25,791 nucleotides of DNA from Flavobacteriales bacterium (GTDB lineage: Bacteria; Bacteroidota; Bacteroidia; Flavobacteriales_F; PHOS-HE28): the NCBI GenBank assembly GCA_020437875.1, contig JAGQVR010000009.1, positions 1 through 25,791 of the forward strand, read 5' to 3'. Below, one piece after another: positions 1 to 7,616 of this stretch; the stretch's first letter is position 1, and every line of letters starts with the position of its first letter. A model generated the notes under the pieces. That model saw only the letters and a list, made by a program, of their open reading frames with translations. It ran no database searches and was not told the DNA's origin. The translations under genes were made by a program, and so were the position numbers.

Positions 1-822
1 CACGGCCTGGGCCGGGTGCGCGGCTTCACCCAGGACGATGCACACCTCTTCTGCCGCCCCGACCAGGTGAAGGAGGAGTTCCTGAAGGTGATCGACCTTG
101 TGTTGCTCGTCCTGCGCGCCCTCAACTTCGAGAACTTCGAGGCACAGGTGAGCCTGCGGGACAAGGAGGACCGCAGCAAGTACATCGGCAGCGAGGAGAA
201 CTGGCAGAAGGCCGAACAGGCCATCATCGACGCCGCCGCCGAGTGTGGCATGAAGACCATCGTGGAGTACGGTGAAGCGGCCTTTTATGGTCCGAAGCTG
301 GACTTCATGGTGAAGGATGCTTTGGGCCGCCGCTGGCAGCTCGGAACCATCCAGGTGGATTACAACCTGCCGGAGCGCTTCGAGCTGGAGTACGTGGGCA
401 GCGACAACCAGAAGCACCGGCCGGTCATGATCCACCGGGCACCATTCGGAAGCCTGGAGCGCTTCATCGCCGTGATCATCGAACACACGGGTGGGCGGTT
501 CCCGCTGTGGCTCGCGCCGGAGCAGGCCATCCTGCTGCCCGTGAGCGACAAATACCTGGCGGTGTGCGAGGACCTGCAACGGCAACTGGCCGACCTGGAC
601 GTGCGCGCCTCGGTGGACGAGCGCAACGAGAAGGTGGGTCGCAAGATCCGGGATGCCGAGATGACGAAGGTCCCCTTCATGCTGGTGGTGGGCGAGAAAG
701 AGGCTGCCGATGGCACCCTTTCGGTGCGGGAACACGGCCAGGGCGACCTGGGTGTCCTCAGCCCTGCAGGATTCGCGGAACTGGTGCGTGAGCGCATCGC
801 CGCCCAGCTCGGCAACGCTTGA
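1..822 (+). CDS. thrS: Threonyl-tRNA synthetase, C-terminal part (5' end outside window)
   Basis: This is the last 273 residues of threonyl-tRNA synthetase, which charges tRNA-Thr in the cytoplasm. The reading frame is open from base 1, so the gene starts upstream of the window. Its first residues hold the class II motif 2 signature RGFTQDDAHLFC. A later stretch, MIHRAPFGSLERF, contains the His that is a zinc ligand in this family and the motif 3 Arg. From about residue 175 onward the sequence has the alpha/beta anticodon-binding domain (ILLPVSDKY, then DERNEKVGRKIRDAE). The thrS, infC, rpmI, rplT order is the common bacterial arrangement, so these genes are probably at least partly co-transcribed. 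A 106-nt gap to infC contains a small GTGT-loop hairpin (889-902) but no obvious terminator. Confidence 0.97.
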   Translation, partial: HGLGRVRGFTQDDAHLFCRPDQVKEEFLKVIDLVLLVLRALNFENFEAQVSLRDKEDRSKYIGSEENWQKAEQAIIDAAAECGMKTIVEYGEAAFYGPKLDFMVKDALGRRWQLGTIQVDYNLPERFELEYVGSDNQKHRPVMIHRAPFGSLERFIAVIIEHTGGRFPLWLAPEQAILLPVSDKYLAVCEDLQRQLADLDVRASVDERNEKVGRKIRDAEMTKVPFMLVVGEKEAADGTLSVREHGQGDLGVLSPAGFAELVRERIAAQLGNA

Positions 823-928
823 AGCCCGCGACTGGCGCAAGATCGTCGAAGGGAACGGAAAAGTCCCGATATTCGCGCCTTCATTGACGGGACGTGTGTC
901 CCCGAAAGCAGGAACCAAAACCCCATAA

Positions 929-1522
929 GTGGCAGGCCCTCCCTTCCGTCCTAGTGGTCCGCGTCCTTCCGGAGGCGGCCGTCGTCCGTACCGTGGTCGT
1001 GTGATCAAAGAGGATCCACACCGGATCAACAACAGGATCTTCGGTGTGAACGAGGTGCGCGTGGTCGGCGAGAACGTCGAGCAGGGGGTCTATCCGTTCA
1101 ACCAGGCGCTTCGCATGGCGGAGGACCTCGGCTTGGACCTGGTGGAGATCAGTCCGACAGCGGATCCACCCGTGTGCCGGATCACGGATTATAAGAAGTT
1201 CCTGTACGACCTGAAGAAGAAGCAGAAGGAGATCAAGGCCAAGCAGAGCACGGTCGAGATGAAGGAGATCCGCTTCGGGCCGAACACGGATGAGCATGAC
1301 GTGAACTTCAAGCTGAAGCACGCGCGCAACTTCCTGGAGGAAGGCCACAAGGTGAAGGCCTTCGTGTTCTTCCGTGGCCGGAGCATCGTCTTCAAGGAAC
1401 GCGGGGAGATCCTGCTTCTGAAGTTCGCCCAGGACCTGGAGGACATCGGTCTGGTGGAGAGCATGCCGAAGCTGGAGGGCAAGCGCATGACGATGTTCCT
1501 GATCCCGAAGAAAAAGAAATGA
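929..1522 (+). CDS. infC: Translation initiation factor IF-3
   Basis: The 197-aa protein is IF-3, which binds the 30S subunit, blocks premature joining of 50S and checks the initiator tRNA. The N-domain spans about residues 25-95 (INNRIFGVNEVRVV, then PVCRITDYKKF). A lysine-rich linker helix lies near 95-108, and the C-domain (KEIRFGPNTDEHDVNFK) runs to the end. The start is GTG at 929. A TAA stop sits directly before it in the same frame, so no longer N-terminus is possible. The first 24 residues are a Gly/Pro/Arg-rich extension. E. coli infC is known for an unusual AUU start that allows self-regulation. Here the start is the milder GTG, and no AUU is available at the right place. Confidence 0.96.
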   Translation: MAGPPFRPSGPRPSGGGRRPYRGRVIKEDPHRINNRIFGVNEVRVVGENVEQGVYPFNQALRMAEDLGLDLVEISPTADPPVCRITDYKKFLYDLKKKQKEIKAKQSTVEMKEIRFGPNTDEHDVNFKLKHARNFLEEGHKVKAFVFFRGRSIVFKERGEILLLKFAQDLEDIGLVESMPKLEGKRMTMFLIPKKKK

Positions 1523-1526
1523 CGCG

Positions 1527-1548
1527 GGGGCGACGTTGACATCGCCCC
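1527..1548 (+). promoter_or_regulatory. Hairpin between infC and rpmI
   Basis: A 7-bp perfect stem (GGGGCGA at 1527-1533 with TCGCCCC at 1542-1548) and an 8-nt loop fill most of the 44-nt gap between infC and rpmI. No U-tract follows, so it is not a simple terminator. In other bacteria L20 represses this operon by binding RNA near rpmI, so a regulatory or processing role is possible. That is inference only. Confidence 0.4.
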
Positions 1549-1566
1549 GACAAATCAAGAGAGGCC

Positions 1567-1761
1567 ATGCCCAAGATGAAGACCAAATCCGGCGCGAAGA
1601 AGCGGTTCAAGCTGACCGGGACCGGTGAGATCAAGCGCAAGAGCGCATTCAAGAACCACATCCTCACCAAGAAGGAGACCAAGCGCAAGCGTAACCTCAC
1701 CAAGAAGACCTTGGTGCACGCCAGCGACAGGAAGGCGATCCTGGACCTGCTGCAGGGCTAG
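1567..1761 (+). CDS. rpmI: 50S ribosomal protein L35
   Basis: The protein has 64 aa and is very basic. It begins PKMKTKSGAKKRFKLTGTG, the typical L35 N-terminus, and has the usual family length. L35 is a component of the large ribosomal subunit. The gene lies 44 nt after infC and 113 nt before rplT. Its position between infC and rplT is the conserved bacterial order. Confidence 0.97.
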   Translation: MPKMKTKSGAKKRFKLTGTGEIKRKSAFKNHILTKKETKRKRNLTKKTLVHASDRKAILDLLQG

Positions 1762-1825
1762 GCCGAACGATAACCCAACCGCTCCGGGTAGATAGGTAGC
1801 GTTAACCAGGACGTGCAGCCCCAAA

Positions 1826-1850
1826 GAGTCCGCCGAAAGGCGGAACGCTC
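1826..1850 (+). promoter_or_regulatory. GNRA-loop hairpin in the rpmI-rplT spacer (possible L20 leader)
   Basis: A 6-bp stem (TCCGCC 1829-1834 with GGCGGA 1839-1844) is closed by a GAAA tetraloop. It is extended by GAG (1826-1828) pairing with CTC (1848-1850) across a 3-nt bulge. It sits in the longest spacer of the operon, 24 nt before the rplT start. A GNRA-capped, bulged stem fits a protein-binding or autoregulatory RNA better than a terminator, as no T-run follows. The role is inferred. Confidence 0.4.
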
Positions 1851-1874
1851 ACGCCCAAAAACCAAAGTGGAACC

Positions 1875-2219
1875 ATGCCACGCAGTAAGAACAAAGTAGC
1901 CAGCCGTGCCAAACGCAAGAAGGTACTGGACATGGCGAAAGGCAACTTCGGTCGCCGGAAGAACGTGTACACCGTTGCGAAGAACACGGTGGAGAAAGGC
2001 TTGCAGCACGCCTACACCGGGCGCAAGCTGAAGAAGCGGGAATTCCGCGGTCTGTGGATCCAGCGTATCAATGCGGCCGCCCGCTTGAACGGGATCAGCT
2101 ACAGCACCCTGATGAGCAGTTTGAAGAAGGCGAACATCGAACTCGATCGCAAGGCTCTGGCCGAGATCGCCTACACGGATGCCGCCGCTTTCACGGCCAT
2201 CGTGAACAAAGTGAAATAA
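1875..2219 (+). CDS. rplT: 50S ribosomal protein L20
   Basis: The 114-aa basic protein is L20, an early assembly protein of the large subunit. It binds 23S rRNA and, in some bacteria, its own mRNA. The sequence MPRSKNKVASRAKRKK, then AKGNFGRRKNVYTVAK, and the C-terminal globular part with REFRGLWIQRINAAAR are textbook L20. Length is normal. It is the last gene of the thrS-infC-rpmI-rplT cluster and is followed at once by a palindrome and a strong terminator. Confidence 0.98.
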   Translation: MPRSKNKVASRAKRKKVLDMAKGNFGRRKNVYTVAKNTVEKGLQHAYTGRKLKKREFRGLWIQRINAAARLNGISYSTLMSSLKKANIELDRKALAEIAYTDAAAFTAIVNKVK

Positions 2220-2236
2220 GGATCCGCGGATCCGTT

Positions 2237-2270
2237 AAAAGGGGGGCCTCCGCCCCCTTTTCCTTTTTCC
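2237..2270 (+). terminator. Intrinsic terminator after rplT
   Basis: AAAAGGGGG (from 2237) pairs with CCCCCTTTT (2253-2261), giving a 9-bp stem with a short loop, followed by T-rich sequence. This is a strong rho-independent terminator closing the translation operon. The A-tract upstream may let it also act on the opposite strand. Confidence 0.85.
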
Positions 2271-2287
2271 CCCTTCCCATCGCACGA

Positions 2288-2295
2288 TACCTTTG
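2288..2295 (+). promoter_or_regulatory. Bacteroidota -7 element for the endonuclease I gene
   Basis: TACCTTTG matches the Bacteroidota -7 consensus TAnnTTTG exactly. A T-run at 2264-2268 sits at about the -33 distance. Only 4 nt separate the element from the ATG at 2300, so transcription would begin at or next to the start codon. Confidence 0.6.
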
Positions 2296-2299
2296 AGCC

Positions 2300-3337
2300 A
2301 TGCGCCCGTCATCCCTATTCGTCCTGCTCGCGCTGCCGGGCGTACTCGTTGCCCAGCCGCCTGCCGGGTATTACGATCCGGCCCAAGGCTTGAACGGCGA
2401 AGCCCTGCGACAAGCGTTGCATGACATCATTGATGATCATTCGGTCCTGGCGAACAGTGCGCTATGGAACGCCTTCTCCCAAACCGATCGCAAACCGGAC
2501 GATACCGTGTGGGATATCTATTCGGATGTACCGGATGGCACCCCACCCTACTCCTTCCAGTTCGTGGTGGACCAGTGTGGCACCTACGCCGGGGAGGGCG
2601 ACTGTTTCAACCGTGAGCACAGCTTTCCACAGAGCTGGTTCAATGACCAGATCGGCCCCAGTACGGACCTGTTCCACATGTACCCCACCGATGGCTGGGT
2701 GAACCAGAAGCGCGCGAACTGGCCCTATGGCGTGGTCGGTTCGAATGTGACCTACGCTGCGGATAACGGGGGCAAGTTGGGCCAGTGCATCTACCCGGGC
2801 TGCAGCGGTCTTGCCTTCGAGCCGATCGATGCGTACAAGGGTGACCTGGCCCGCGGCTACTTCTACCTGCTGACCCGGTACAAGGACGATGCGATCAACT
2901 GGACCACCGCCCCGGTACTTGAGAACGGCAACTTCATGCCCTGGGCCAGGACCATGCTGCTGGAATGGCACGCGGCCGATCCGGTAAGTGCGAAGGAGGT
3001 GGCACGCAACAACACGATCTTCTCGAACCTGCAGGGGAACCGGAATCCATACATCGACAACCCGCAATGGGTCGAAGCGATCTGGGGTGCGGACGTTGGG
3101 ATCCGGGAAGCCCGGGCCAGCACCTTAAGGCTGTGGTGGGATGGCGATCGGCTGAACTACGACCGGGGCTCGGCCATGGGACCGGCCCTTATCCGAGTTT
3201 ACGATGCGACCGGTGGACTCGTGCTCGAGGAACGCACAGCTGGATCGATGGGATCGGTCACCTGCTGCGGTTCACCGGGGCTCTACCTGGTAAGCATCGA
3301 TGGCGATGCGCCCTCGGTGCAACGCATCGTGCGGTGA
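2300..3337 (+). CDS. Secreted endonuclease I family nuclease with T9SS-like C-terminal tail
   Basis: The 345-aa protein belongs to the endonuclease I family, non-specific DNA/RNA nucleases with a beta-beta-alpha metal fold. A signal peptide covers about residues 1-19 (FVLLALPGVLVAQ). The catalytic motif NREHSFPQSWF lies at 104-114, with His107 as the probable general base. DLFHMYPTDGWVNQKR (123-138) carries the probable metal-binding Asn135. The last 75 or so residues (TLRLWWDGDRL to the end) look like a beta-sandwich Por/T9SS sorting domain, so the enzyme is probably exported and held at the surface or released. Likely roles are nutrient scavenging or degradation of extracellular DNA. It has its own promoter after the rplT terminator. 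Its stop codon touches the stop of the opposite-strand flavoprotein gene. Confidence 0.9.
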   Translation: MRPSSLFVLLALPGVLVAQPPAGYYDPAQGLNGEALRQALHDIIDDHSVLANSALWNAFSQTDRKPDDTVWDIYSDVPDGTPPYSFQFVVDQCGTYAGEGDCFNREHSFPQSWFNDQIGPSTDLFHMYPTDGWVNQKRANWPYGVVGSNVTYAADNGGKLGQCIYPGCSGLAFEPIDAYKGDLARGYFYLLTRYKDDAINWTTAPVLENGNFMPWARTMLLEWHAADPVSAKEVARNNTIFSNLQGNRNPYIDNPQWVEAIWGADVGIREARASTLRLWWDGDRLNYDRGSAMGPALIRVYDATGGLVLEERTAGSMGSVTCCGSPGLYLVSIDGDAPSVQRIVR

Positions 3338-4546
3338 TCAACCAGAAGCAGCGCGGCCGGCGATGAAGCCGGTGGTCCAGGCAGCCTGGAAGTTGAAGCC
3401 TCCGGTGATGCCATCGATATCGAGGACCTCACCAGCGAAGTGAAGTCCTTTGTGCAGCCGGCTCTCCATGCGCATTGGGTCCACTTCGGCCAGGTCCACC
3501 CCGCCTGCGGTAACGAACTCCTCCTTGAAGGTGGTCTTCCCACGGACCTCGTATCGGTCGTTGGTCAGTAGATCGAGCAGCCGGTTCTTCGACTTCCGCG
3601 GAACGGTGCCCCATGGCTGGGCCGGATCGATCCCTGCGCGGATGATCTGATACTCCCAGAACCGGGACGGCAGGTGCAAGGGGTCGGCATTGCGGGCGGC
3701 CTTGCGTTCCATGGCCATTGCTTCCGTCTGGAGGATCGACCGCAATCCATCCTCCGATCGTCCGCCGACCCAATTCACCTGCACCGTGAATCGATAAGCG
3801 CGCTCATTGAGATCACGAGCACCCCATGCGCTGAGCCGCAGCACGGCGGGGCCGCTCAATCCCCAGTGGGTGATCAATACGGGACCGGTGCTTTCCATTG
3901 AGGTGCCCACGATCCGCACACGCGCCGGCAGCGCCACACCCATCAGTCCATGGATCGGATCATCCGGGATATTGAAGGTGAACAGCGAAGGGACAGGCGG
4001 GACGACACGATGACCGAGATCGGCGAGCCAACCATAGCCCTCCGGCTTCGGATGACCTCCCGTGGTGACGATGACCTTGTCAGCCTCGATCCATTGTCCG
4101 TTGATGGAGAGTCGAAATGCCCTATCCACCGTGTCGATATGCGCAACTGCGGACCTCAACTTGATCCGCACCCCACGGTCCGCTGCGGCCTCCATGAGGG
4201 CGTTCACGATGGTGCCGGAATCATCCGTCACCGGGAACATGCGCCCATCCACCTCGGTCTTGAGGGCGACATGGTGCTTTTGGAACCAGGCAATGGTATC
4301 CGGGACCGCGAACGCCGTGAAAGCCTTGCGCAGGAAGGTGGCGCCACGCGGGTAGTGCTTGATCAGTCGCGATAACACCGGTTCGTTGTGCGTGACGTTG
4401 CACCGACCGCCACCACTGATGCGGACCTTGCTCAGCAGCTTGTCACTCTTCTCGTAGATGGTGACCGTCGCATCAGGTCGATGTTCCTTCACGCTCAAGG
4501 CCGCGAAGAAGCCAGCTGCTCCCCCACCGATGACCGCTACTTGCAT
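3338..4546 (-). CDS. HI0933/YhiN-family FAD-dependent oxidoreductase
   Basis: This 402-aa flavoprotein is of the HI0933 family, often annotated as NAD(P)/FAD-dependent or aminoacetone oxidase family. The precise reaction is not established for most members. The dinucleotide-binding GGGAAGFFAAL lies right at the N-terminus, followed by the family signature KVRISGGGRCNVTH. The C-terminus has the second FAD contact (TFKEEFVTAGGVDLAEVD, then GEVLDIDGITGGFNFQ). I chose the start at 4546 (MQVAVIGGG) over the upstream Met at 4570 because it places the FAD fold at the N-terminus. A weak -7-like GATCTTCG (4551-4558) also ends 4 nt upstream of it. It is convergent with the endonuclease gene, with no base between the two stops. 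Confidence 0.92.
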   Translation of the reverse strand: MQVAVIGGGAAGFFAALSVKEHRPDATVTIYEKSDKLLSKVRISGGGRCNVTHNEPVLSRLIKHYPRGATFLRKAFTAFAVPDTIAWFQKHHVALKTEVDGRMFPVTDDSGTIVNALMEAAADRGVRIKLRSAVAHIDTVDRAFRLSINGQWIEADKVIVTTGGHPKPEGYGWLADLGHRVVPPVPSLFTFNIPDDPIHGLMGVALPARVRIVGTSMESTGPVLITHWGLSGPAVLRLSAWGARDLNERAYRFTVQVNWVGGRSEDGLRSILQTEAMAMERKAARNADPLHLPSRFWEYQIIRAGIDPAQPWGTVPRKSKNRLLDLLTNDRYEVRGKTTFKEEFVTAGGVDLAEVDPMRMESRLHKGLHFAGEVLDIDGITGGFNFQAAWTTGFIAGRAASG

Positions 4547-4653
4547 GGGGCGAAGATCGGTCGGGATCACATTCCTAAGTTGCTGATACTAGGACGATCA
4601 GGATGGATGGTGGATCTTTGGCACGCTCTTGGACAAGAGAAGTCCAAGTCTTG

Positions 4654-5280
4654 ATGACCATGAAAAAGACACTGATCACGCTCACGATGCTGAGCTCAAT
4701 GGCCGCCGCTGCCCAAACGCAGATCAATCCACAGGCCGGCCTCACGTTCCAAAGTCTCACCCAGGAGCCCGACGGGATCAACTACAAGGCGGAGATGGGT
4801 TGGCAGGTCGGCCTTGATGCCCGCTTCGGCGACAAGCTCTTCATCCAGCCAGGAGCCTTCCTGGGTCGGAGCGTAACGGCCGTAACGCAGACCATCACCG
4901 GTCAGGACGGTGCCACGGCCAACCTGGTCTACGAAGATGACCTGGTCCGCACCAGCTTGAAGTTGCGGGCGATGCTCGGATACCGCGTTCTGGACACCTA
5001 TCAGTTCGATATCCGGTTGATGCTCGGACCCAGCTATGATGTGCTGATGAGCGTGGACGACCGCGACGACAAACTTGGCTGGAACAAGGGCGACTTCAAC
5101 ACGGGTCTTTGGAACCTGGAGGCTGGTGTGGGCTTCGACATGGGGCTCTTCACGCTGGCCCCGACAGCGAGCTTCGGCATGAGCCGTGCCTTCAAGGACA
5201 ACCCTGTGCTCAGCGAGATCGATTCAAAGTACATGAGCTACGGATTGACCCTCGGGATCAATATCGGGAACGACGACTGA
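4654..5280 (+). CDS. Outer-membrane beta-barrel protein (porin-like family)
   Basis: The 208-aa protein has a signal peptide (KKTLITLTMLSSMAAAAQT, cleaved near AAA-QT). Alternating hydrophobic strands follow, of the kind found in small Bacteroidota outer-membrane barrels (OMP_b-brl_2-like). Examples are KLFIQPGAFLGRS, LRAMLGYRVLDTYQFDIRLMLGPSYD and the last strand SYGLTLGINIGND. The start is ATG at 4654, or equally ATG at 4660. The upstream Met at 4603 would put 17 polar residues before the signal peptide. No specific ligand or function can be read from the sequence. It stands alone, followed by a strong terminator. Confidence 0.82.
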   Translation: MTMKKTLITLTMLSSMAAAAQTQINPQAGLTFQSLTQEPDGINYKAEMGWQVGLDARFGDKLFIQPGAFLGRSVTAVTQTITGQDGATANLVYEDDLVRTSLKLRAMLGYRVLDTYQFDIRLMLGPSYDVLMSVDDRDDKLGWNKGDFNTGLWNLEAGVGFDMGLFTLAPTASFGMSRAFKDNPVLSEIDSKYMSYGLTLGINIGNDD

Positions 5281-5297
5281 TCACATCGGACATCCCT

Positions 5298-5327
5298 GCG
5301 AACCCCGGCCTTTGTGCCGGGGTTCGC
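5298..5327 (+). terminator. Intrinsic terminator after the beta-barrel gene
   Basis: A perfect 12-bp stem (5298-5309 with 5316-5327, GC-rich) has a 6-nt loop CTTTGT and is followed by CTTTCCT. This is a strong hairpin 17 nt after the stop codon. The trailing T-tract is short. Confidence 0.8.
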
Positions 5328-5395
5328 CTTTCCTATCCGCCACTAACGAGCCGGCTCCGAGCGGCTGGCTATCTTCCGGCTCAATTCACGTGGAT

Positions 5396-7612
5396 ATGAT
5401 CCGGACCGGTACGAGCATCACCGCCATTCTGCTAGCATTCGGCAGCGTGGCACAGATCCAATTGGGCGGGATGGCTCCGAGCAGAGGAGCAGCCGGTGCC
5501 CACCTGACCGCGGCACCAGTGATCACACTTCAGCCGCTGAACGCCGCGGCATTGATCGCGGAAGATGAAGAACGGTCGGCCCAAGGGGTCCCGGGTCCCT
5601 ATCGTTTCGCAGACACCTATGCGGTGGATATCGGACTGGAGGATGGCTCGTGGACGCAGCTTCCGTCCGGTGACCAGGTCTGGCGACTGTCGATCGAGTG
5701 CCGTGAAGCGCGCAGCATGGGCTTCGTGTTCGATCGTTTCGTCATCCCTACGGAGGCCCGTATATACCTCGTGAATGATGCGGGTGAACAACGCGGAGGA
5801 TACGGTCCTCCATCCGGTGGTCGCACGCTATTGGCGGTCGATCAGCTCGCCGGAGAACGGATCACGATCGAATACCACCAACCGGTCGGTACGGCCGGTC
5901 CTGTCGACCTGCACATCGCCACGGTATATCCGGCCTACCGCGGTATGGATGGCGACGAACGCGAATTCGGTGATAGTATGCCCTGCAACATCAATGTGAT
6001 CTGTCCGCAGGGGGATGACTGGCGGGACCAGATCAGGTCCGTGGCTCGGGTGAACGTTGGTGCGGGGCATTGCTCCGGTGCCTTGCTGAACAACTGTTTG
6101 AACGATGGGACCCCCTACTTCCTGACGGCCAATCATTGTCTGGTCGGTGATGTGGGAGCATGGATCTTCAACTTCAATTGGGAGAGCCCCAGCTGCGATC
6201 CGACGGAGGATGCCTCGATGGCGATGAGCCTTTCCGGTGCGGACCTGTTGATCACCCAGGTTTCCACCGACTTCACACTCGTGCGCCTGAACGATGTTCC
6301 GCCCGAGAGCTACAATGTCTTCTACAGTGGATGGGACGCGAGCGGGATCCCTGCACAGGCGGTCGTGAGCGCACACCATCCCGCAGGCGACATCAAGAAG
6401 ATCTCCCGTTCCTTCGATGCAGTGGAGGCCGGTGAGCAGATCGTCGGTACGGAGCTCCGACAGGTCTGGAAGATCGAATACTGGGACGACGGCATCGTGG
6501 AGCAGGGCTCGAGCGGAAGTCCCTTGTGGAACGAGAACAAGCTGGTGGTGGGTCAGCTCTCCGGCGGCCTGGGTACCTGTGACGATGACACGGCCGTTGC
6601 CGCCTATGGGCGATTCGACCTGGCCTACCCGCTCATGGCGCCCTGGTTGGGCGAATGTGCCACCAGCTTGCAGGGTATCGACGATGACGATGTGGTGATC
6701 CCGATCTTCGAAGATGCCGCGGTGACCTCCATCTCCAACATACCAGAGCTGCTGTGCGATGTCGATAGCGTGGCGCCAGTGATCACCTTGAAGAACAACG
6801 GGATCAACCTGTTGGAGTCCGCCGTGATCCAGTACAGCATCAATGGTGGTACCACCTACGAACAGCTGTGGACAGGTGAATTATTCACCGGCCAGACGAC
6901 CACTGTTCCACTCGCTCCCATTCCCGCGGTCTCCGGAAGCAACGCGCTCCTGATCACGGTGACCGCACCGAACGGACTGCTGGACCAGGTGTTGGAGAAC
7001 GACTCCTGGACCCTCGACTATACCACCAGCTTTCCCGCAGGAACGATCAACCTGATCCTCACCCTGGACGACTTCGGGTCCGATGTGACCTGGCAATTGG
7101 AGTCGAGCGATGGCACGGTCCTTCACACGGGTGGCCCATACGATGATGGCACGGACGGACAGGTGGACAGCGTGGCCTTCTGCCTCACGAACGACTGCTA
7201 CGTCTTCACCATCAACGATTTCTTCGGCGATGGTATCTGCTGTGCTGAAGGTGACGGGAATTATGTGCTACGAGACACATATGGCACGATCTACGGCGAG
7301 AGTGACGGCCAGTACGGCGATCAGGACGTGAGCCCCTTCTGCCTGGAGGCCGTGTCCATTAAAGAGGTGGAGCATCCGGAGTTCCGCATCCATCCGAACC
7401 CGAACGACGGTGGATTCCAGGTCACTGGTTCCATCGGCGGGACCATTCGCAGCATCCGTGTTCTTGATGCGCTGGGCCGGACCGTGCAGGTGATCCCAGG
7501 CAATGGCAACACCACGGCCTCGGTGCGGCTCGATCTGCGTCCCGGAGCCTACACGGTGGTCATCGATGGTCCGCAAGGCACTGCCACCCAACGGATGATC
7601 GTGGCCCGGTGA
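5396..7612 (+). CDS. Secreted lysyl-endopeptidase-like S1 serine protease with T9SS sorting domain
   Basis: The 738-aa multidomain protease has a signal peptide at 1-19 (ends GSVAQ) and a propeptide to about residue 190. A trypsin-fold domain resembles Lysobacter/Achromobacter lysyl endopeptidase: CSGALLNNCLNDGTPYFLTANHC, then GWDASG, then GSSGSPLWNENKLVVGQLSGG. The triad is His247, Asp292 (TDFTLVRL) and Ser373. Residues about 430-560 form a CARDB-like beta domain. About 570-650 form a domain with the DFFGDGICC motif common in Bacteroidota secreted proteins. The end (from HPNPNDGGF) is a type A Por sorting domain. By my hand alignment the family's Lys-specificity Asp is replaced by Ala, so cleavage preference may differ. 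I chose the start at 5396 because it begins a good signal peptide; the longer frame from 5312 runs through the terminator. Confidence 0.93.
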   Translation: MIRTGTSITAILLAFGSVAQIQLGGMAPSRGAAGAHLTAAPVITLQPLNAAALIAEDEERSAQGVPGPYRFADTYAVDIGLEDGSWTQLPSGDQVWRLSIECREARSMGFVFDRFVIPTEARIYLVNDAGEQRGGYGPPSGGRTLLAVDQLAGERITIEYHQPVGTAGPVDLHIATVYPAYRGMDGDEREFGDSMPCNINVICPQGDDWRDQIRSVARVNVGAGHCSGALLNNCLNDGTPYFLTANHCLVGDVGAWIFNFNWESPSCDPTEDASMAMSLSGADLLITQVSTDFTLVRLNDVPPESYNVFYSGWDASGIPAQAVVSAHHPAGDIKKISRSFDAVEAGEQIVGTELRQVWKIEYWDDGIVEQGSSGSPLWNENKLVVGQLSGGLGTCDDDTAVAAYGRFDLAYPLMAPWLGECATSLQGIDDDDVVIPIFEDAAVTSISNIPELLCDVDSVAPVITLKNNGINLLESAVIQYSINGGTTYEQLWTGELFTGQTTTVPLAPIPAVSGSNALLITVTAPNGLLDQVLENDSWTLDYTTSFPAGTINLILTLDDFGSDVTWQLESSDGTVLHTGGPYDDGTDGQVDSVAFCLTNDCYVFTINDFFGDGICCAEGDGNYVLRDTYGTIYGESDGQYGDQDVSPFCLEAVSIKEVEHPEFRIHPNPNDGGFQVTGSIGGTIRSIRVLDALGRTVQVIPGNGNTTASVRLDLRPGAYTVVIDGPQGTATQRMIVAR

Positions 7613-7616
7613 TCGC

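Noticed and set aside
360..926. Long antisense frame of 188 codons over thrS, and similar long antisense frames over fabG, sucD, TPR, VWA and protease genes.
   Set aside because: These are Arg/Ser/His/Pro-rich shadow frames typical of high-GC DNA, with no domain signal and full overlap with a well-supported gene.
3335..3340. TGATCA formed by back-to-back stop codons of the endonuclease and flavoprotein genes, considered as an operator.
   Set aside because: It follows directly from two adjoining TGA stops on opposite strands and needs no further explanation.
4613..4620. GATCTTTG as a -7 element for the beta-barrel gene.
   Set aside because: It is one base off consensus but lacks any -33 TTG at 17-23 nt; left out of the feature list as too weak.
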